Shown: positions 1 to 8,625 of the stretch, piece after piece | Numbering within the stretch: the first letter of the stretch is position 1 | Layout: every line of letters begins with the position of its first letter | Source: an uncultured Flavobacteriales bacterium | GTDB taxonomy: Bacteria; Bacteroidota; Bacteroidia; Flavobacteriales; CAJXXR01 | NCBI GenBank assembly: GCA_913063375.1 | Contig: CAJXXR010000016.1 | Coordinates: 1-64,000, forward strand | Length of the DNA stretch: 64,000 nt | Direction of reading: 5' to 3' | The notes under the pieces: model-generated | Seen by the model: only the letters and a program-made list of their open reading frames with translations | Told to the model about the DNA's origin: nothing | The model's database searches: none | Program-made: the position numbers and the translations under genes

Positions 1-2
1 TT

Positions 3-1511
3 TCGGTTGATCCAATTTACAATCAAACACAAACTGCAGATGTATGTTACGGATCCGGTTATACCTTCCCTGATGGAATAACGATCAATAATATCATTGC
101 AGATACTGTTTATACCAGTAATTTAACGACGGTTCATACAGGATGTGATAGTGTTATAGTAAGTACAATTTCAGTAGATCCAGTTTACAATCAATCCAAC
201 ACGTACGATGTATGTTATAATGATAGTTATACCTTTCCTGATGGCGTAACATTCAGTGAAATTATTGCAAACATGGTTCATACAAGTAACTTGACGACCA
301 TTCACACGGGGTGCGATAGTATAATAGTAGATAGTATTACAGTGCGTCCTGTCTATGCACAATCGAATAGTTATAATGTTTGTTACGGAGATACATTTAC
401 TTTCCCTGATGGTTTGGTTGCGAGTATTACTGAACAGCTGATTCATGTAAGTAACCTAACGACTGTAGGGTTTTCTTGCGATAGTATTATAACGGATACA
501 ATCCTTGTTCAACCAGTATATAATCAGGTTCAAACAGCCAACGTATGTTATGGGGACAGTTATATCTTCCCTGATGGAAGTTCACAATCAAATATAACTG
601 CTCAGGTAGTTTACACGAGTAATCTAACTACAAAAGTTTTCGGTTGTGATAGTGTTATTGTAAGTACGATTTCGGTAGATCCAATCTACAATCAGACTCA
701 AACAGCTGATGTTTGTTATGGATCAAGTTATACCTTCCCTGATGGAGTAACGGTTAACAATATAATTGCAGATACTGTTTATACCAGTAATTTAACTACA
801 ATCCATACTGGTTGTGATAGTGTTATTGTAAGTACAATTTCAGTAGATCCAGTTTACAACCAATCCAACACCTATGATGTGTGTTACAATGGAAGCTATA
901 CTTTCCCTGATGGCGTAACGATCAATACGATTATCTCAGACATTGTTCATACAAGTAATCTAACAACAATTCACACAGGTTGTGATAGTGTAATTGTTGA
1001 TAGTATCTATGTACAGACTGTCCATTTACAAGGGAATGCATATGATGTTTGTAGTGGTGATACTTTTATATTCCCTGACGGCTTTGTAGCTAGCAATATT
1101 ACAAGTCAGATAATCCATACGAGCAATTTATCTACGGTGGGTTATTCATGTGATAGCATAATTGTAGACACCATTCATGTATACCCTGTATACAATCAAA
1201 CTCAATTTGATACAGTATGTTATAATGGAAGCTTTACACTTCCTGATGGGACATATATGGATAGTATTCCAGCTTCTTTCACGTATACTAGTTCGTTGTC
1301 TACAGTAGGTCATTCATGTGACAGTACAATTGTTAGTGCTGTTTATGTTAGAATGCCAAAATATGATGTTCAATATTTAACATTGTGTTTCGGAGGTTCT
1401 TATTCCATAGGAACTTCCTCGTATGCAGCTAATGGCGTATATATAGATACCATTCCTACTACAGTTGGTTGTGATAGTATCGTTACTACACATATTGTGG
1501 TAACAGAAGAT
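3..1511 (+). repeat. Tandem 168-bp coding repeats with a four-unit higher-order duplication
   Basis: Units of about 168 bp (56 codons) repeat in frame. Units 1 and 2 (3-338) are much closer to units 5 and 6 (672-1007) than to their neighbours; the offset is exactly 669 bp, or 223 codons. This pattern is expected from duplication of a four-unit block followed by divergence. Confidence 0.85.
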
Positions 1512-1985
1512 CTAGGACAACCAATTTATCCACAACTGGATACTTTGGTAGGGGTTACAATCCCTGGAGCAACTTATCGCTGGCTGGAGTGTAGTAGTTA
1601 CTCGGCAGTTCCTGGAGAAACTGGAAATATGCTGAAGGTATTATCTACAGGTTTATATGCTTTAGAAACTACTAAAGGAGCCTGTGTAGATACGAGCCAT
1701 TGTTCTCAGATTACTTTAGTGGAGAATTTCCCTGAAGTTGAGGCAGAGGGAGATCATTATTCTGGTGCTGCTGAAAAGAATGGTAGCAAGTATGTAGTTG
1801 TCTTTGAACAGGCTCAAGCAAACTTACATTACCAACTAATCAACAGTGGTGGAGTAATCATCTTAGATGTAACGCTTCAAAATGAAGATGGGTTTATATT
1901 GAATTTGAGCAGCTATCCTAGTGGAACATATTTCCTAAAGGTAGAAGCAGATGGACCTGACCATATAGCAAAGATTGTGCGTTAA
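3..1985 (+). CDS. T9SS cargo protein with ~56-residue tandem repeats (5' end outside window)
   Basis: The frame is open at the left edge, so only the C-terminal part is seen. It holds about nine tandem units of 55-57 residues, starting near 3, 171, 339, 504, 672, 840, 1008, 1176 and 1344. A typical unit contains a PVYNQ-like start, VCYG, FPDG, TSNLTT and a closing GCDSIIV, giving two cysteines per unit that may form a disulfide. The last unit is diverged. The final ~85 residues resemble a T9SS type A sorting domain: a beta-rich tail with LSSYPSGTYFLKV and a basic KIVR terminus. This predicts export across the outer membrane and attachment to the cell surface. The gene is followed by a terminator at 2006-2039. 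Its biological role (adhesion, matrix) is inference; the repeat family is not one I can name. Confidence 0.85.
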   Translation, partial: SVDPIYNQTQTADVCYGSGYTFPDGITINNIIADTVYTSNLTTVHTGCDSVIVSTISVDPVYNQSNTYDVCYNDSYTFPDGVTFSEIIANMVHTSNLTTIHTGCDSIIVDSITVRPVYAQSNSYNVCYGDTFTFPDGLVASITEQLIHVSNLTTVGFSCDSIITDTILVQPVYNQVQTANVCYGDSYIFPDGSSQSNITAQVVYTSNLTTKVFGCDSVIVSTISVDPIYNQTQTADVCYGSSYTFPDGVTVNNIIADTVYTSNLTTIHTGCDSVIVSTISVDPVYNQSNTYDVCYNGSYTFPDGVTINTIISDIVHTSNLTTIHTGCDSVIVDSIYVQTVHLQGNAYDVCSGDTFIFPDGFVASNITSQIIHTSNLSTVGYSCDSIIVDTIHVYPVYNQTQFDTVCYNGSFTLPDGTYMDSIPASFTYTSSLSTVGHSCDSTIVSAVYVRMPKYDVQYLTLCFGGSYSIGTSSYAANGVYIDTIPTTVGCDSIVTTHIVVTEDLGQPIYPQLDTLVGVTIPGATYRWLECSSYSAVPGETGNMLKVLSTGLYALETTKGACVDTSHCSQITLVENFPEVEAEGDHYSGAAEKNGSKYVVVFEQAQANLHYQLINSGGVIILDVTLQNEDGFILNLSSYPSGTYFLKVEADGPDHIAKIVR

Positions 1986-2005
1986 GAATGCATTCTTAAA
2001 TTTTA

Positions 2006-2039
2006 AAAAGCCTGTTAATTATTTAACAGGTTTTTTTTA
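2006..2039 (+). terminator. Rho-independent terminator
   Basis: The stem CCTGTTAA / TTAACAGG (2011-2018 and 2023-2030) is followed by a run of eight T. It lies directly after the T9SS repeat gene. Confidence 0.85.
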
Positions 2040-2064
2040 TTTAATAGAGGTCTGTCCGTTAAAG

Positions 2065-2096
2065 TTTGGCGCTTAGGCAATACAGTAGTATATTTG
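2065..2096 (+). promoter_or_regulatory. Bacteroidota-type promoter for ppa
   Basis: TTTG at 2065-2068 and TATATTTG at 2089-2096 match the -33 and -7 (TAnnTTTG) elements, with 20 bp between them. Transcription would start near 2103, about 90 nt before the ppa ATG. Confidence 0.65.
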
Positions 2097-2191
2097 CGGA
2101 ATTTCCCACAAACCTGGGGAATAGTGATTAGCTACTAATATAGAGTCTATTGAGTTTTATTAGACTACTACTTAAAGTAAATAAATCAGAG

Positions 2192-2893
2192 ATGATGGAT
2201 AAAGAAAATTTAAAAGAACTTTTTAAAGTTTTTAGTCAGCGATATAAATCTCACCCTTGGCACGGGGTTGAGCCAGGTGTTAATGCGCCAGAAGAAGTGA
2301 ATGCATTTATTGAGGTGGTACCTTCAGATTCTATCAAGTACGAAATAGATAAAGAAACGGGGTATATGTTGATTGACAGACCTCAAAAATTTTCAAATCA
2401 TTTCCCAGCATTGTACGGTTTTATACCAAAGACTTACTGTGATAAGAAGGTTGCGGAATTGAGTAGAGAGCGTACAGGAAATATGGATATTGATGGGGAC
2501 AATGATCCTGTAGATATTTGTGTATTGACGGAGCGTAACATCAATCATGGAAATGTGATTGTACCTTGTATTCCAATCGGAGGATTCCGTATGTTGGATG
2601 GGGGAGAAGCTGATGATAAAATCATCGCAGTATTGAAAGGAGATAGCATCTATGGTGATCTAAAAGATATTTCTGAATTGCCAGCAAAGGTATTGGATCG
2701 TTTAAGACACTACTTCAAGACTTATAAGGAGATTCCAGGAGAATCAACTGAAAAGCCAACGATTGAAATTACCCATACTTATGGTAAAGCAGAAGCATTG
2801 GATGTGATTAAAAGAAGTATGGAAGATTATAAAGTTAGCTACGGAGACGTAGATGATAAACTAGCAGAGATCTTCATGGAAACGGTTAAATAA
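2192..2893 (+). CDS. ppa: Inorganic pyrophosphatase (family I)
   Basis: Soluble Mg-dependent enzyme that hydrolyses pyrophosphate to two phosphates and so pulls biosynthetic reactions forward. The family I signature is clear at residues 103-108 (DNDPVD, preceded by DIDG), which supplies the metal-binding aspartates. The protein is 233 residues from the first ATG of an ATG-ATG pair. The frame also extends upstream to a TTG at 2150, but that adds 14 non-conserved residues and the ATG is preferred. It is a single gene with its own promoter and a bidirectional terminator at 2901-2930. Confidence 0.95.
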   Translation: MMDKENLKELFKVFSQRYKSHPWHGVEPGVNAPEEVNAFIEVVPSDSIKYEIDKETGYMLIDRPQKFSNHFPALYGFIPKTYCDKKVAELSRERTGNMDIDGDNDPVDICVLTERNINHGNVIVPCIPIGGFRMLDGGEADDKIIAVLKGDSIYGDLKDISELPAKVLDRLRHYFKTYKEIPGESTEKPTIEITHTYGKAEALDVIKRSMEDYKVSYGDVDDKLAEIFMETVK

Positions 2894-2900
2894 AATCAAA

Positions 2901-2930
2901 AAAATCCCCAACATACTGTTGGGGATTTTT
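2901..2930. terminator. Bidirectional terminator between convergent genes
   Basis: AATCCCCAAC and GTTGGGGATT form a perfect stem with an A-run on the left and a T-run on the right. It can serve both ppa (+) and the M1 peptidase (-). Confidence 0.85.
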
Positions 2931-2934
2931 TAGT

Positions 2935-4944
2935 TTAAATAGTTTGAAGAAAGGCTTTAGCAAGTTGTTTTACCGTTTCGTTTTCTTCATCCTTAATCAG
3001 GCTTTCTACATGCTGTTTATAGGATGATTTTTCATTTTGAGTCCTGTTGTTAAGGTATAATAAAGCATTTGCTCTAAATCTCCAATACGGATCGTTTAAA
3101 GCTGTAGCAATGAGTTTTTCGATGTTTGGATAAGAAGTGTTGGTAAGTTTGTCAAAGGCGTCGTATTTGGCTTGAAAACCACTTGACAGTACAAATTGCT
3201 GATAAAGCATCTCTTGGTTTTTGTTATCGGAAATAGTGGCCAATAATATTCTGTCAGGATCAAGATCTACAAAGTCTGGTTTTTTATCCATATTGAACTT
3301 GAATACCGATGTTTTACCATTTAATGTAATGTACTCTCTTCTTATAGTATTACCAGTATAGATCTGAACTGAAGTCGGTAATTGATAAAGGGGAGTATTA
3401 TTTAAATTTTGTTTTTGCTTGATTTCTACTTTTAAAATATTTCCATTGTAGCTATAGTCAACCTCCAGTTCTGGATGTCCTGAGGAAAGGAACCATTGGT
3501 TAAAGAACCAGTTTAGATCTCTTCCTGAAACTTTTTCCATTGCGATTCTTAAATCGTGTATCTCAACTGTTTGAAAAGCATTGTCTTCAAGGTAAGATTG
3601 CAGGCCTTGGAAAAAGGCCTTATCGCCTATGTGATTTCTTAACATATGTAATACTCTTCCTCCCTTGGCATAAGAATGGCTATCAAACATCCCTAGTATT
3701 GAGTTGTAGTCGAATCTGATTAAGTCCTCTTGTTTTACTTTCGATTCTCTTAAGTAATTATTTAAATCAAGAGATAAGTGAAAATCAGCCTCCATTCTCC
3801 CGTATTTATGTTCCTTCCAGAGATATTCTCCATAGGTTGCAAAAGATTCATTTAATGGAAGGTTTGCCCATGATTCACAAGTTACAAGGTCTCCAAACCA
3901 ATGATGGAATAACTCATGGGATACTACATCTTCATTAAATTTTCCACCCAAAGAATTATTCTTGGCATACATGAAGTCTCCAAATATTACCGCAGAGGTA
4001 TTTTCCATGGCTCCTGAAACATATTCTCTGACTATAATTTGAGCATATTTCTCCCAGGGATAATCAACACCCAATTTATTGGAGAAAAATTCTAGCATCT
4101 CCGGAGTGTTCCCAAATATTTCTTCTGCTCTATTGAGGTGTTTTTTCTCTAGATAGTAGTCTACATCTATACCTCTCCAGCTATCTTTTACTTTACTAAA
4201 CTCTCCTATGGTGATCATGGTAAGGTAGGGCGCTGCCTCCTTTGTTTGTTTCCAGTGATCTGTTTTCGTGCCATTTTCGTTTATAGTTGTACTGATGTGT
4301 TCTCCATTTGACAGTGTTGTGTATTTGGGATCAACGGTAAGGAAAAGGTCTTGGGTCATTTTTTGATTTGGACTGTCAATAGTTGGGAACCAAGAAGAAT
4401 TGGATTCAGGTTCACCTTGTGACCATATTTGAGGCATGAAGCCATTTGGTTCGTTGGTAGGATTGATAAAGTATAAGCCTTTGGAATCTGTAATGGCTGC
4501 TCCTTTTTCCTTTATTGTATTGCCAGGTATTGCGGAATATTCGATGGTTAGGCTGAAGGTTTCGGTCCGCTTATAGTATTTGGGTAAGCTGATTTTTAAT
4601 TGACGGTCGTTGTAGCTGTATTTCAGGGTTTTTTTGCTGTCTTTCCCAAGGTATACCTTCTCAATTTGCATATTTTTCGCGTCTAGAGTCAGCTCATTTG
4701 AGCTGTAAAAATATGGACTTAAGGTTAGTGTCGCCTTTCCTATTACTTCACTTTTACGCCAGTTAAAGCTTAAGTGTAATTCGGTATGTTTTAAATCGTG
4801 GTATAGTGTATTGCTCTCCTTGTAATGGTCATTTGCACCGGAGGCATTATCTTCCAAAACCCATTCATCCAATAGGACGCTTTTTGTTTTGCAAGAATAT
4901 AGCAGCGTTGAGAATAGGAGTATACTAAGGAGAGATTTTAACAT
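2935..4944 (-). CDS. M1 family aminopeptidase, lipoprotein
   Basis: Zinc aminopeptidase that removes N-terminal residues from peptides, probably in the periplasm or on the outer membrane. The N-terminus has a lipobox (LLYSC, Cys18). The exopeptidase motif GAMEN is at residues 311-315. The zinc site HELFH (343-347) is followed 18 residues later by the third ligand Glu366 in the NESF context, the full M1 pattern. The C-terminal ~130 residues look like the helical or HEAT-like tail of the family. Length 669 aa. It is monocistronic and convergent with ppa. Confidence 0.93.
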   Translation of the reverse strand: MLKSLLSILLFSTLLYSCKTKSVLLDEWVLEDNASGANDHYKESNTLYHDLKHTELHLSFNWRKSEVIGKATLTLSPYFYSSNELTLDAKNMQIEKVYLGKDSKKTLKYSYNDRQLKISLPKYYKRTETFSLTIEYSAIPGNTIKEKGAAITDSKGLYFINPTNEPNGFMPQIWSQGEPESNSSWFPTIDSPNQKMTQDLFLTVDPKYTTLSNGEHISTTINENGTKTDHWKQTKEAAPYLTMITIGEFSKVKDSWRGIDVDYYLEKKHLNRAEEIFGNTPEMLEFFSNKLGVDYPWEKYAQIIVREYVSGAMENTSAVIFGDFMYAKNNSLGGKFNEDVVSHELFHHWFGDLVTCESWANLPLNESFATYGEYLWKEHKYGRMEADFHLSLDLNNYLRESKVKQEDLIRFDYNSILGMFDSHSYAKGGRVLHMLRNHIGDKAFFQGLQSYLEDNAFQTVEIHDLRIAMEKVSGRDLNWFFNQWFLSSGHPELEVDYSYNGNILKVEIKQKQNLNNTPLYQLPTSVQIYTGNTIRREYITLNGKTSVFKFNMDKKPDFVDLDPDRILLATISDNKNQEMLYQQFVLSSGFQAKYDAFDKLTNTSYPNIEKLIATALNDPYWRFRANALLYLNNRTQNEKSSYKQHVESLIKDEENETVKQLAKAFLQTI

Positions 4945-5100
4945 AAGTTCTGGATATAATAATCTTAATTAATTGACTTACAACAACTTCTATTTGGTCG
5001 GTTTTAAGTGATATAAAGCTAATTAATTATTGCAATTCTTCAAATAATAAGACATATTCTAAGGTCATTTATTTTAAGCGGTAAGATGAAAAAAATACCG

Positions 5101-5108
5101 TATTTTTG
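5101..5108 (+). promoter_or_regulatory. -7 element for the carboxylase operon
   Basis: TATTTTTG matches TAnnTTTG 39 bp before the biotin-carrier ATG. No clear -33 TTTG is visible. Confidence 0.45.
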
Positions 5109-5147
5109 TTTTTTTAGAAAATTAGCGAATCAATCAAATGTTTTCGA

Positions 5148-5648
5148 ATGTATACAGCTAAGTTAGGTGAACATCAATATGAAATTGAGTGGAAAAATGC
5201 CATTTCTGGTGTTTTGAATAATCAAAATTTCGAAATTGATTCTATTAGTGTTGGGGAGCAAAGTTTCCATATCATCCGTAATAATAAATCCTATAGGGTA
5301 GACATCGTTGATGTTAATTGGGATGATAAACTGGTCAACCTAAAGGTTAATGGGAATTCTTATCCTGTGAAAATTTCTGATCCTTTTGATGCTCTTTTAA
5401 AAGAAATGGGACTGGAGAACATGGGTGTTAAGAAGGTGAATAGCCTAAAAGCGCCAATGCCAGGACTTGTTCTTGAAATAAAAGTGGTAGAAGGTCAAGA
5501 GATCAAAAAAGGGGATGCCTTGATTGTATTGGAAGCCATGAAGATGGAGAATGTTTTAAAGTCTCCTACAGATGGTACCATTAAAAAGGTGGTTGTAGAG
5601 AACGGGAATACGGTAGATAAAAACCAGTTATTGATTGAATTTGCTTAA
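5148..5648 (+). CDS. Biotin carboxyl carrier subunit of an acyl-CoA carboxylase
   Basis: Carries the carboxylated biotin between the biotin carboxylase and carboxyltransferase subunits. The C-terminal biotinyl/lipoyl domain (about residues 95-166) contains EAMKMEN, with the biotinylated lysine at K132. It is preceded by APMPGLV, which is typical of the domain. The N-terminal ~90 residues form a separate beta-rich region, as in methylmalonyl/propionyl-CoA carboxylase gamma-type subunits. The carboxyltransferase gene starts 10 bp downstream, so they are one operon. A biotin carboxylase (AccC-type) gene, often found beside these two, is absent here. Confidence 0.9.
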   Translation: MYTAKLGEHQYEIEWKNAISGVLNNQNFEIDSISVGEQSFHIIRNNKSYRVDIVDVNWDDKLVNLKVNGNSYPVKISDPFDALLKEMGLENMGVKKVNSLKAPMPGLVLEIKVVEGQEIKKGDALIVLEAMKMENVLKSPTDGTIKKVVVENGNTVDKNQLLIEFA

Positions 5649-5658
5649 AGATAAAAAC

Positions 5659-7200
5659 ATGAAGACTAAAATTCAGGTACTTGAATCCAAGATAGGAGAA
5701 GCATTAAAAGGTGGTGGTGAAAAAAGGATTGCAAGCCAGCATAAAAAGGGAAAGTTAACAGCCCGTGAGCGAATTCATTTTCTTTTTGACGAAGGTACTT
5801 TCCAAGAAGTTGGAATGTTGGTAACGCACCACTCAACCAATTTTGGTTTAGATAAAACTAAATTTTTAGGTGATGGTGTCATTACCGGTTTTGGTTATGT
5901 ACAAGGCCGTTTGACCTATGCTTTTGCTCAGGATTTCACCGTAATGGGTGGTTCATTGGCTGAGGCACATGCTCAAAAGATCTGCAGAATAATGGATTTA
6001 GCCATGGAGAATGGAGCCCCAGTAATAGGGTTAAATGATTCAGGTGGAGCAAGGATCCAGGAGGGGGTAGTTTCTCTTGGGGGTTATGCAGATATCTTCT
6101 ATAAGAATACTAGAGCCTCTGGGGTGATACCTCAATTGTCCCTTATTATGGGACCATGTGCAGGTGGGGCAGTATACTCACCAGCGCTAACAGATTTTAT
6201 TATGATGGTGGAAGACACTTCATATATGTTTGTTACGGGGCCGAATGTTGTAAAAACGGTTACTCATGAGGAGGTAAGTTCAGAAGAATTAGGAGGAGCT
6301 TCTACTCATTCTACAAAATCTGGAGTTGCGCACTTAACGGCTTCTAATGAAGTTGAAGCTATTGAGAAGCTAAAGCAGCTTTTGTCTTATATGCCTCAGA
6401 ATTGTGAAGAAGACCCTGCCGCTTTATCCTACGAAGGTGGTGATGAAAAAAGGGTTAAATTGAATGATATTATTCCTGCAAATGCCAATATGCCTTATGA
6501 TATTAAAGAGGTGATTGATGGTGTTATTGATGAGGGGTCCTTTTACGAGGTCCACAAAGATTATGCAGAAAATATAGTAGTTGGTTTTGCTCGTTTAGGT
6601 GGTAAATCTGTCGGTATTGTTGCCAATCAGCCTGCTTACCTTGCAGGTGTATTGAATATAGATGCTTCTGTAAAAGGTGCTCGTTTTGTTCGTTTTTGTG
6701 ACTGTTTCAATATTCCATTATTGGTATTGGAAGATGTGCCAGGTTTTTTACCGGGTACGGATCAGGAATGGAATGGAATCATTACACATGGAGCAAAATT
6801 GTTATATGCATTTTCTGAAGCTACCGTTCCAAGAATCACGGTCATTACAAGAAAAGCATACGGTGGAGCTTATGATGTTATGAATTCAAAGCATATCGGT
6901 GCAGATATGAATTATGCTTGGCCTAGTGCAGAGATTGCTGTAATGGGAGCCAAGGGAGCAGCAGAGATTATTTTCAGAAACGAAATTAAAGGAGCTGAGA
7001 ACCCTCAAGATAAATGGTTGGAAAAAGAGCAAGAATATGCCGAGATGTTTGCACATCCTTATAACGCGGCTTCTAGAGGATATGTTGATGAGGTTATTAA
7101 GCCTGAAGACACAAGATCTAGGCTAATAGTTGCTTACAAGATGTTAGAAAACAAAGTGGCAACACTTCCTAAGAAAAAACATGGTAATATACCATTGTAG
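5659..7200 (+). CDS. Acyl-CoA carboxylase carboxyltransferase (beta) subunit, propionyl-CoA-type
   Basis: Transfers the carboxyl group from carboxybiotin to an acyl-CoA, most likely propionyl-CoA, or runs in reverse from methylmalonyl-CoA. The 513-residue length and fused N- and C-terminal crotonase-like halves match the PccB/MmdA family. Visible motifs include KLTARERI near the N-terminus, [13 protein letters not shown] and [12 protein letters not shown] in the first half, and PGFLPG and AYGGAYDVM in the second. The frame extends to a TTG at 5635 that overlaps the upstream gene, but the ATG at 5659 fits the family. Substrate specificity cannot be fixed by reading. A terminator follows at 7217-7248. 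Confidence 0.93.
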   Translation: MKTKIQVLESKIGEALKGGGEKRIASQHKKGKLTARERIHFLFDEGTFQEVGMLVTHHSTNFGLDKTKFLGDGVITGFGYVQGRLTYAFAQDFTVMGGSLAEAHAQKICRIMDLAMENGAPVIGLNDSGGARIQEGVVSLGGYADIFYKNTRASGVIPQLSLIMGPCAGGAVYSPALTDFIMMVEDTSYMFVTGPNVVKTVTHEEVSSEELGGASTHSTKSGVAHLTASNEVEAIEKLKQLLSYMPQNCEEDPAALSYEGGDEKRVKLNDIIPANANMPYDIKEVIDGVIDEGSFYEVHKDYAENIVVGFARLGGKSVGIVANQPAYLAGVLNIDASVKGARFVRFCDCFNIPLLVLEDVPGFLPGTDQEWNGIITHGAKLLYAFSEATVPRITVITRKAYGGAYDVMNSKHIGADMNYAWPSAEIAVMGAKGAAEIIFRNEIKGAENPQDKWLEKEQEYAEMFAHPYNAASRGYVDEVIKPEDTRSRLIVAYKMLENKVATLPKKKHGNIPL

Positions 7201-7216
7201 TTTATACAGTAAATTT

Positions 7217-7248
7217 AAAAGGCGATCCGGTTGGGTCGCCTTTTTTTG
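7217..7248 (+). terminator. Rho-independent terminator
   Basis: AAGGCGA / TCGCCTT stem followed by seven T, after the carboxyltransferase gene. Confidence 0.85.
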
Positions 7249-7286
7249 TTTCAAATAATGGCTTATTCCTAAGTCAATATTTTCTT

Positions 7287-7294
7287 TATCTTTG
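7287..7294 (+). promoter_or_regulatory. -7 element very close to the next start codon
   Basis: TATCTTTG matches TAnnTTTG and ends only 8 bp before the ATG at 7303. The transcript would be nearly leaderless, or translation may begin at the second ATG (7312). Confidence 0.45.
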
Positions 7295-7302
7295 ATTTAA
7301 AG

Positions 7303-7803
7303 ATGTTTGTCATGAGGTTACGGTTTTTGTTTTTATTTCTAATGTGTTTTTTAAGCGTCCTAAGCTACGGAAAGAAGTTTGATGCGGTTCTATTGAATGA
7401 CAGCACTAAGGTGTTCGGAAAGATTACTTATATAAGCGATTTTGTATTGCATATGGATGTGAAAGGAGAGGAGCAGTATTTCTTTGCTGATGACGTTTCT
7501 TATGTGATGATTGAGCCTCGTAATTTTAGAGTTGCTCAGCAATTGAGGGCAGAGGTATTGAATAAGGATAGAGATTTTATGGAGCTAATGGAGCAGGACA
7601 TGTTGTTTGGCTTTCGGTTTGTTCTGGGCGATGATCCCTTAATGCGAAATTATGCCTTGGCCAATGTCTCAGAAAAGCCACCAAGGTCGATGGAGGATTA
7701 TGTATATGAAGTAAATGGAAGAACATTTGCTCAGCGTGTGGGAAGTGTAGGTAAAAATGCCACGGTTCCAGCAATTTTTGTGTTGATGCTGATATTCTTG
7801 TAG
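7303..7803 (+). CDS. Exported protein of unknown function
   Basis: I do not recognise this family. The protein is 166 residues with a hydrophobic N-terminal signal (about residues 5-22, ending SYG). A beta-rich stretch follows (FDAVLLNDSTKVFGKITYI) resembling small Bacteroidota periplasmic proteins that begin with a 'D..V.G.I' strand pattern. A second hydrophobic stretch lies at the extreme C-terminus (VPAIFVLMLIFL), which could be a membrane anchor. The start could be M1 (7303) or M4 (7312). It is monocistronic, with a promoter element just upstream and a terminator downstream. Confidence 0.7.
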   Translation: MFVMRLRFLFLFLMCFLSVLSYGKKFDAVLLNDSTKVFGKITYISDFVLHMDVKGEEQYFFADDVSYVMIEPRNFRVAQQLRAEVLNKDRDFMELMEQDMLFGFRFVLGDDPLMRNYALANVSEKPPRSMEDYVYEVNGRTFAQRVGSVGKNATVPAIFVLMLIFL

Positions 7804-7818
7804 TGTAAATAATAATAA

Positions 7819-7852
7819 AAAAGGCCTGATATAACTATCAGGCCTTTTTTAT
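7819..7852. terminator. Bidirectional terminator
   Basis: AAGGCCTGATA and TATCAGGCCTT form a perfect stem with A- and T-runs on either side. It lies between the convergent unknown exported protein and the bacilliredoxin. Confidence 0.85.
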
Positions 7853-8266
7853 TTAGCATACTTCGTTGAATGCATCAACCAAGTTATCTGCGATAGTTTG
7901 AGCGTCTCTTCCCTCAATATGGTGTCTTTCTAATAAGTGAACTAGTTGTCCGTCTTTAAAAAGAGCGATTGATGGAGATGACGGAGGATAAGGAAGCATA
8001 TAATTTCTTGCTTGCTTTGTTGCGTCAGCATCTTGACCGGCAAAAACTGTTGTTAAGTTGTCAGGCTTTTTCCCGTTTTGAACAGCAATTTTCACTGCTG
8101 GTCTACAATTTGCTGCGGCACATCCGCATACAGAGTTCACAACAACAAGGGTAGTCCCTGTTTTTTGAGAAAGTAATTGATCAACGTCTTCAGTCGTTTT
8201 CAATTCGCTAAATCCAGCAGTTACTAGATCTTGGCGCATCGGTTTTACTAATTCTTCAGGATACAT
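7853..8266 (-). CDS. Bacilliredoxin (BrxA/BrxB, YphP/YqiW family)
   Basis: Small cytoplasmic thiol-disulfide protein that removes bacillithiol, or a comparable low-molecular-weight thiol, from oxidised proteins. The family's CGC motif is at residues 47-49, with a further Cys54. The N-terminus MYPEELVKPMRQDL and the tract LPYPPSSPSIALF are also characteristic. Length 137 aa, as usual for the family. A CAAATTTA element at 8287-8294 (TAAATTTG on the minus strand) fits its promoter. Confidence 0.9.
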   Translation of the reverse strand: MYPEELVKPMRQDLVTAGFSELKTTEDVDQLLSQKTGTTLVVVNSVCGCAAANCRPAVKIAVQNGKKPDNLTTVFAGQDADATKQARNYMLPYPPSSPSIALFKDGQLVHLLERHHIEGRDAQTIADNLVDAFNEVC

Positions 8267-8286
8267 AGTTTCGTATTTATATGCTG

Positions 8287-8294
8287 CAAATTTA
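8287..8294 (-). promoter_or_regulatory. -7 element for the bacilliredoxin gene
   Basis: The minus strand reads TAAATTTG, matching TAnnTTTG 20 bp before the ATG. Confidence 0.45.
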
Positions 8295-8337
8295 TGAAAT
8301 CAAACTATACGAAGAGTGATTAACAGTAGATAATTGA

Positions 8338-8511
8338 TTAGTAGGAAAAATATGGCTTTTGTAATTCTAAAAAGTATATTCTATTCACGAGGGACTTATT
8401 ACTCAAGGTAATGTTATATTTTATACGTAAATACCTTTTAATCAACTCTAAACGGTCTAATTTGCCTTTTTTCTTAGCTTTAAGAATACAAGCGGTTATT
8501 ACGTCTTTCAT
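8338..8511 (-). CDS. Small basic protein, 57 residues, unknown
   Basis: A 57-codon ORF runs from an ATG at 8511 to TAA at 8338 and fills most of the gap between the bacilliredoxin and rpiB. The product begins MKDVITACILKAKKKGKLDR and ends with an aromatic tail (PYFSY). It is strongly basic and predicted mainly helical, with LDRLELIKRYL and LVNRIYFLELQ segments. It could be a small nucleic-acid-binding protein, but no family is recognised. A weak TAATTTTTG-like element lies upstream. Coding status is inferred from its length, composition and start context only. Confidence 0.45.
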   Translation of the reverse strand: MKDVITACILKAKKKGKLDRLELIKRYLRIKYNITLSNKSLVNRIYFLELQKPYFSY

Positions 8512-8601
8512 TGTGTTGATTTTAAGTTAATTAGATACAAAAATTATACCTAATTTGCAATAAAATTGATCTAAATTTGATATTTATGTAGGTATATTCT
8601 T

Positions 8602-8609
8602 TACTTTTG
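8602..8609 (+). promoter_or_regulatory. -7 element for rpiB
   Basis: TACTTTTG matches TAnnTTTG 17 bp before the ATG. TTTG at 8576-8579 could be the -33 element, with a slightly long spacing of 22 bp. Confidence 0.5.
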
Positions 8610-8625
8610 TAAAAAAATAAGAAAA

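Noticed and set aside
171-446. Minus-strand ORF inside the T9SS repeat gene
   Set aside because: It mirrors the repeated coding strand, has no recognisable product and lies wholly within the real frame.
6677-6883. Plus-strand 68-codon ORF inside the carboxyltransferase gene
   Set aside because: Out-of-frame shadow of a clearly conserved gene.
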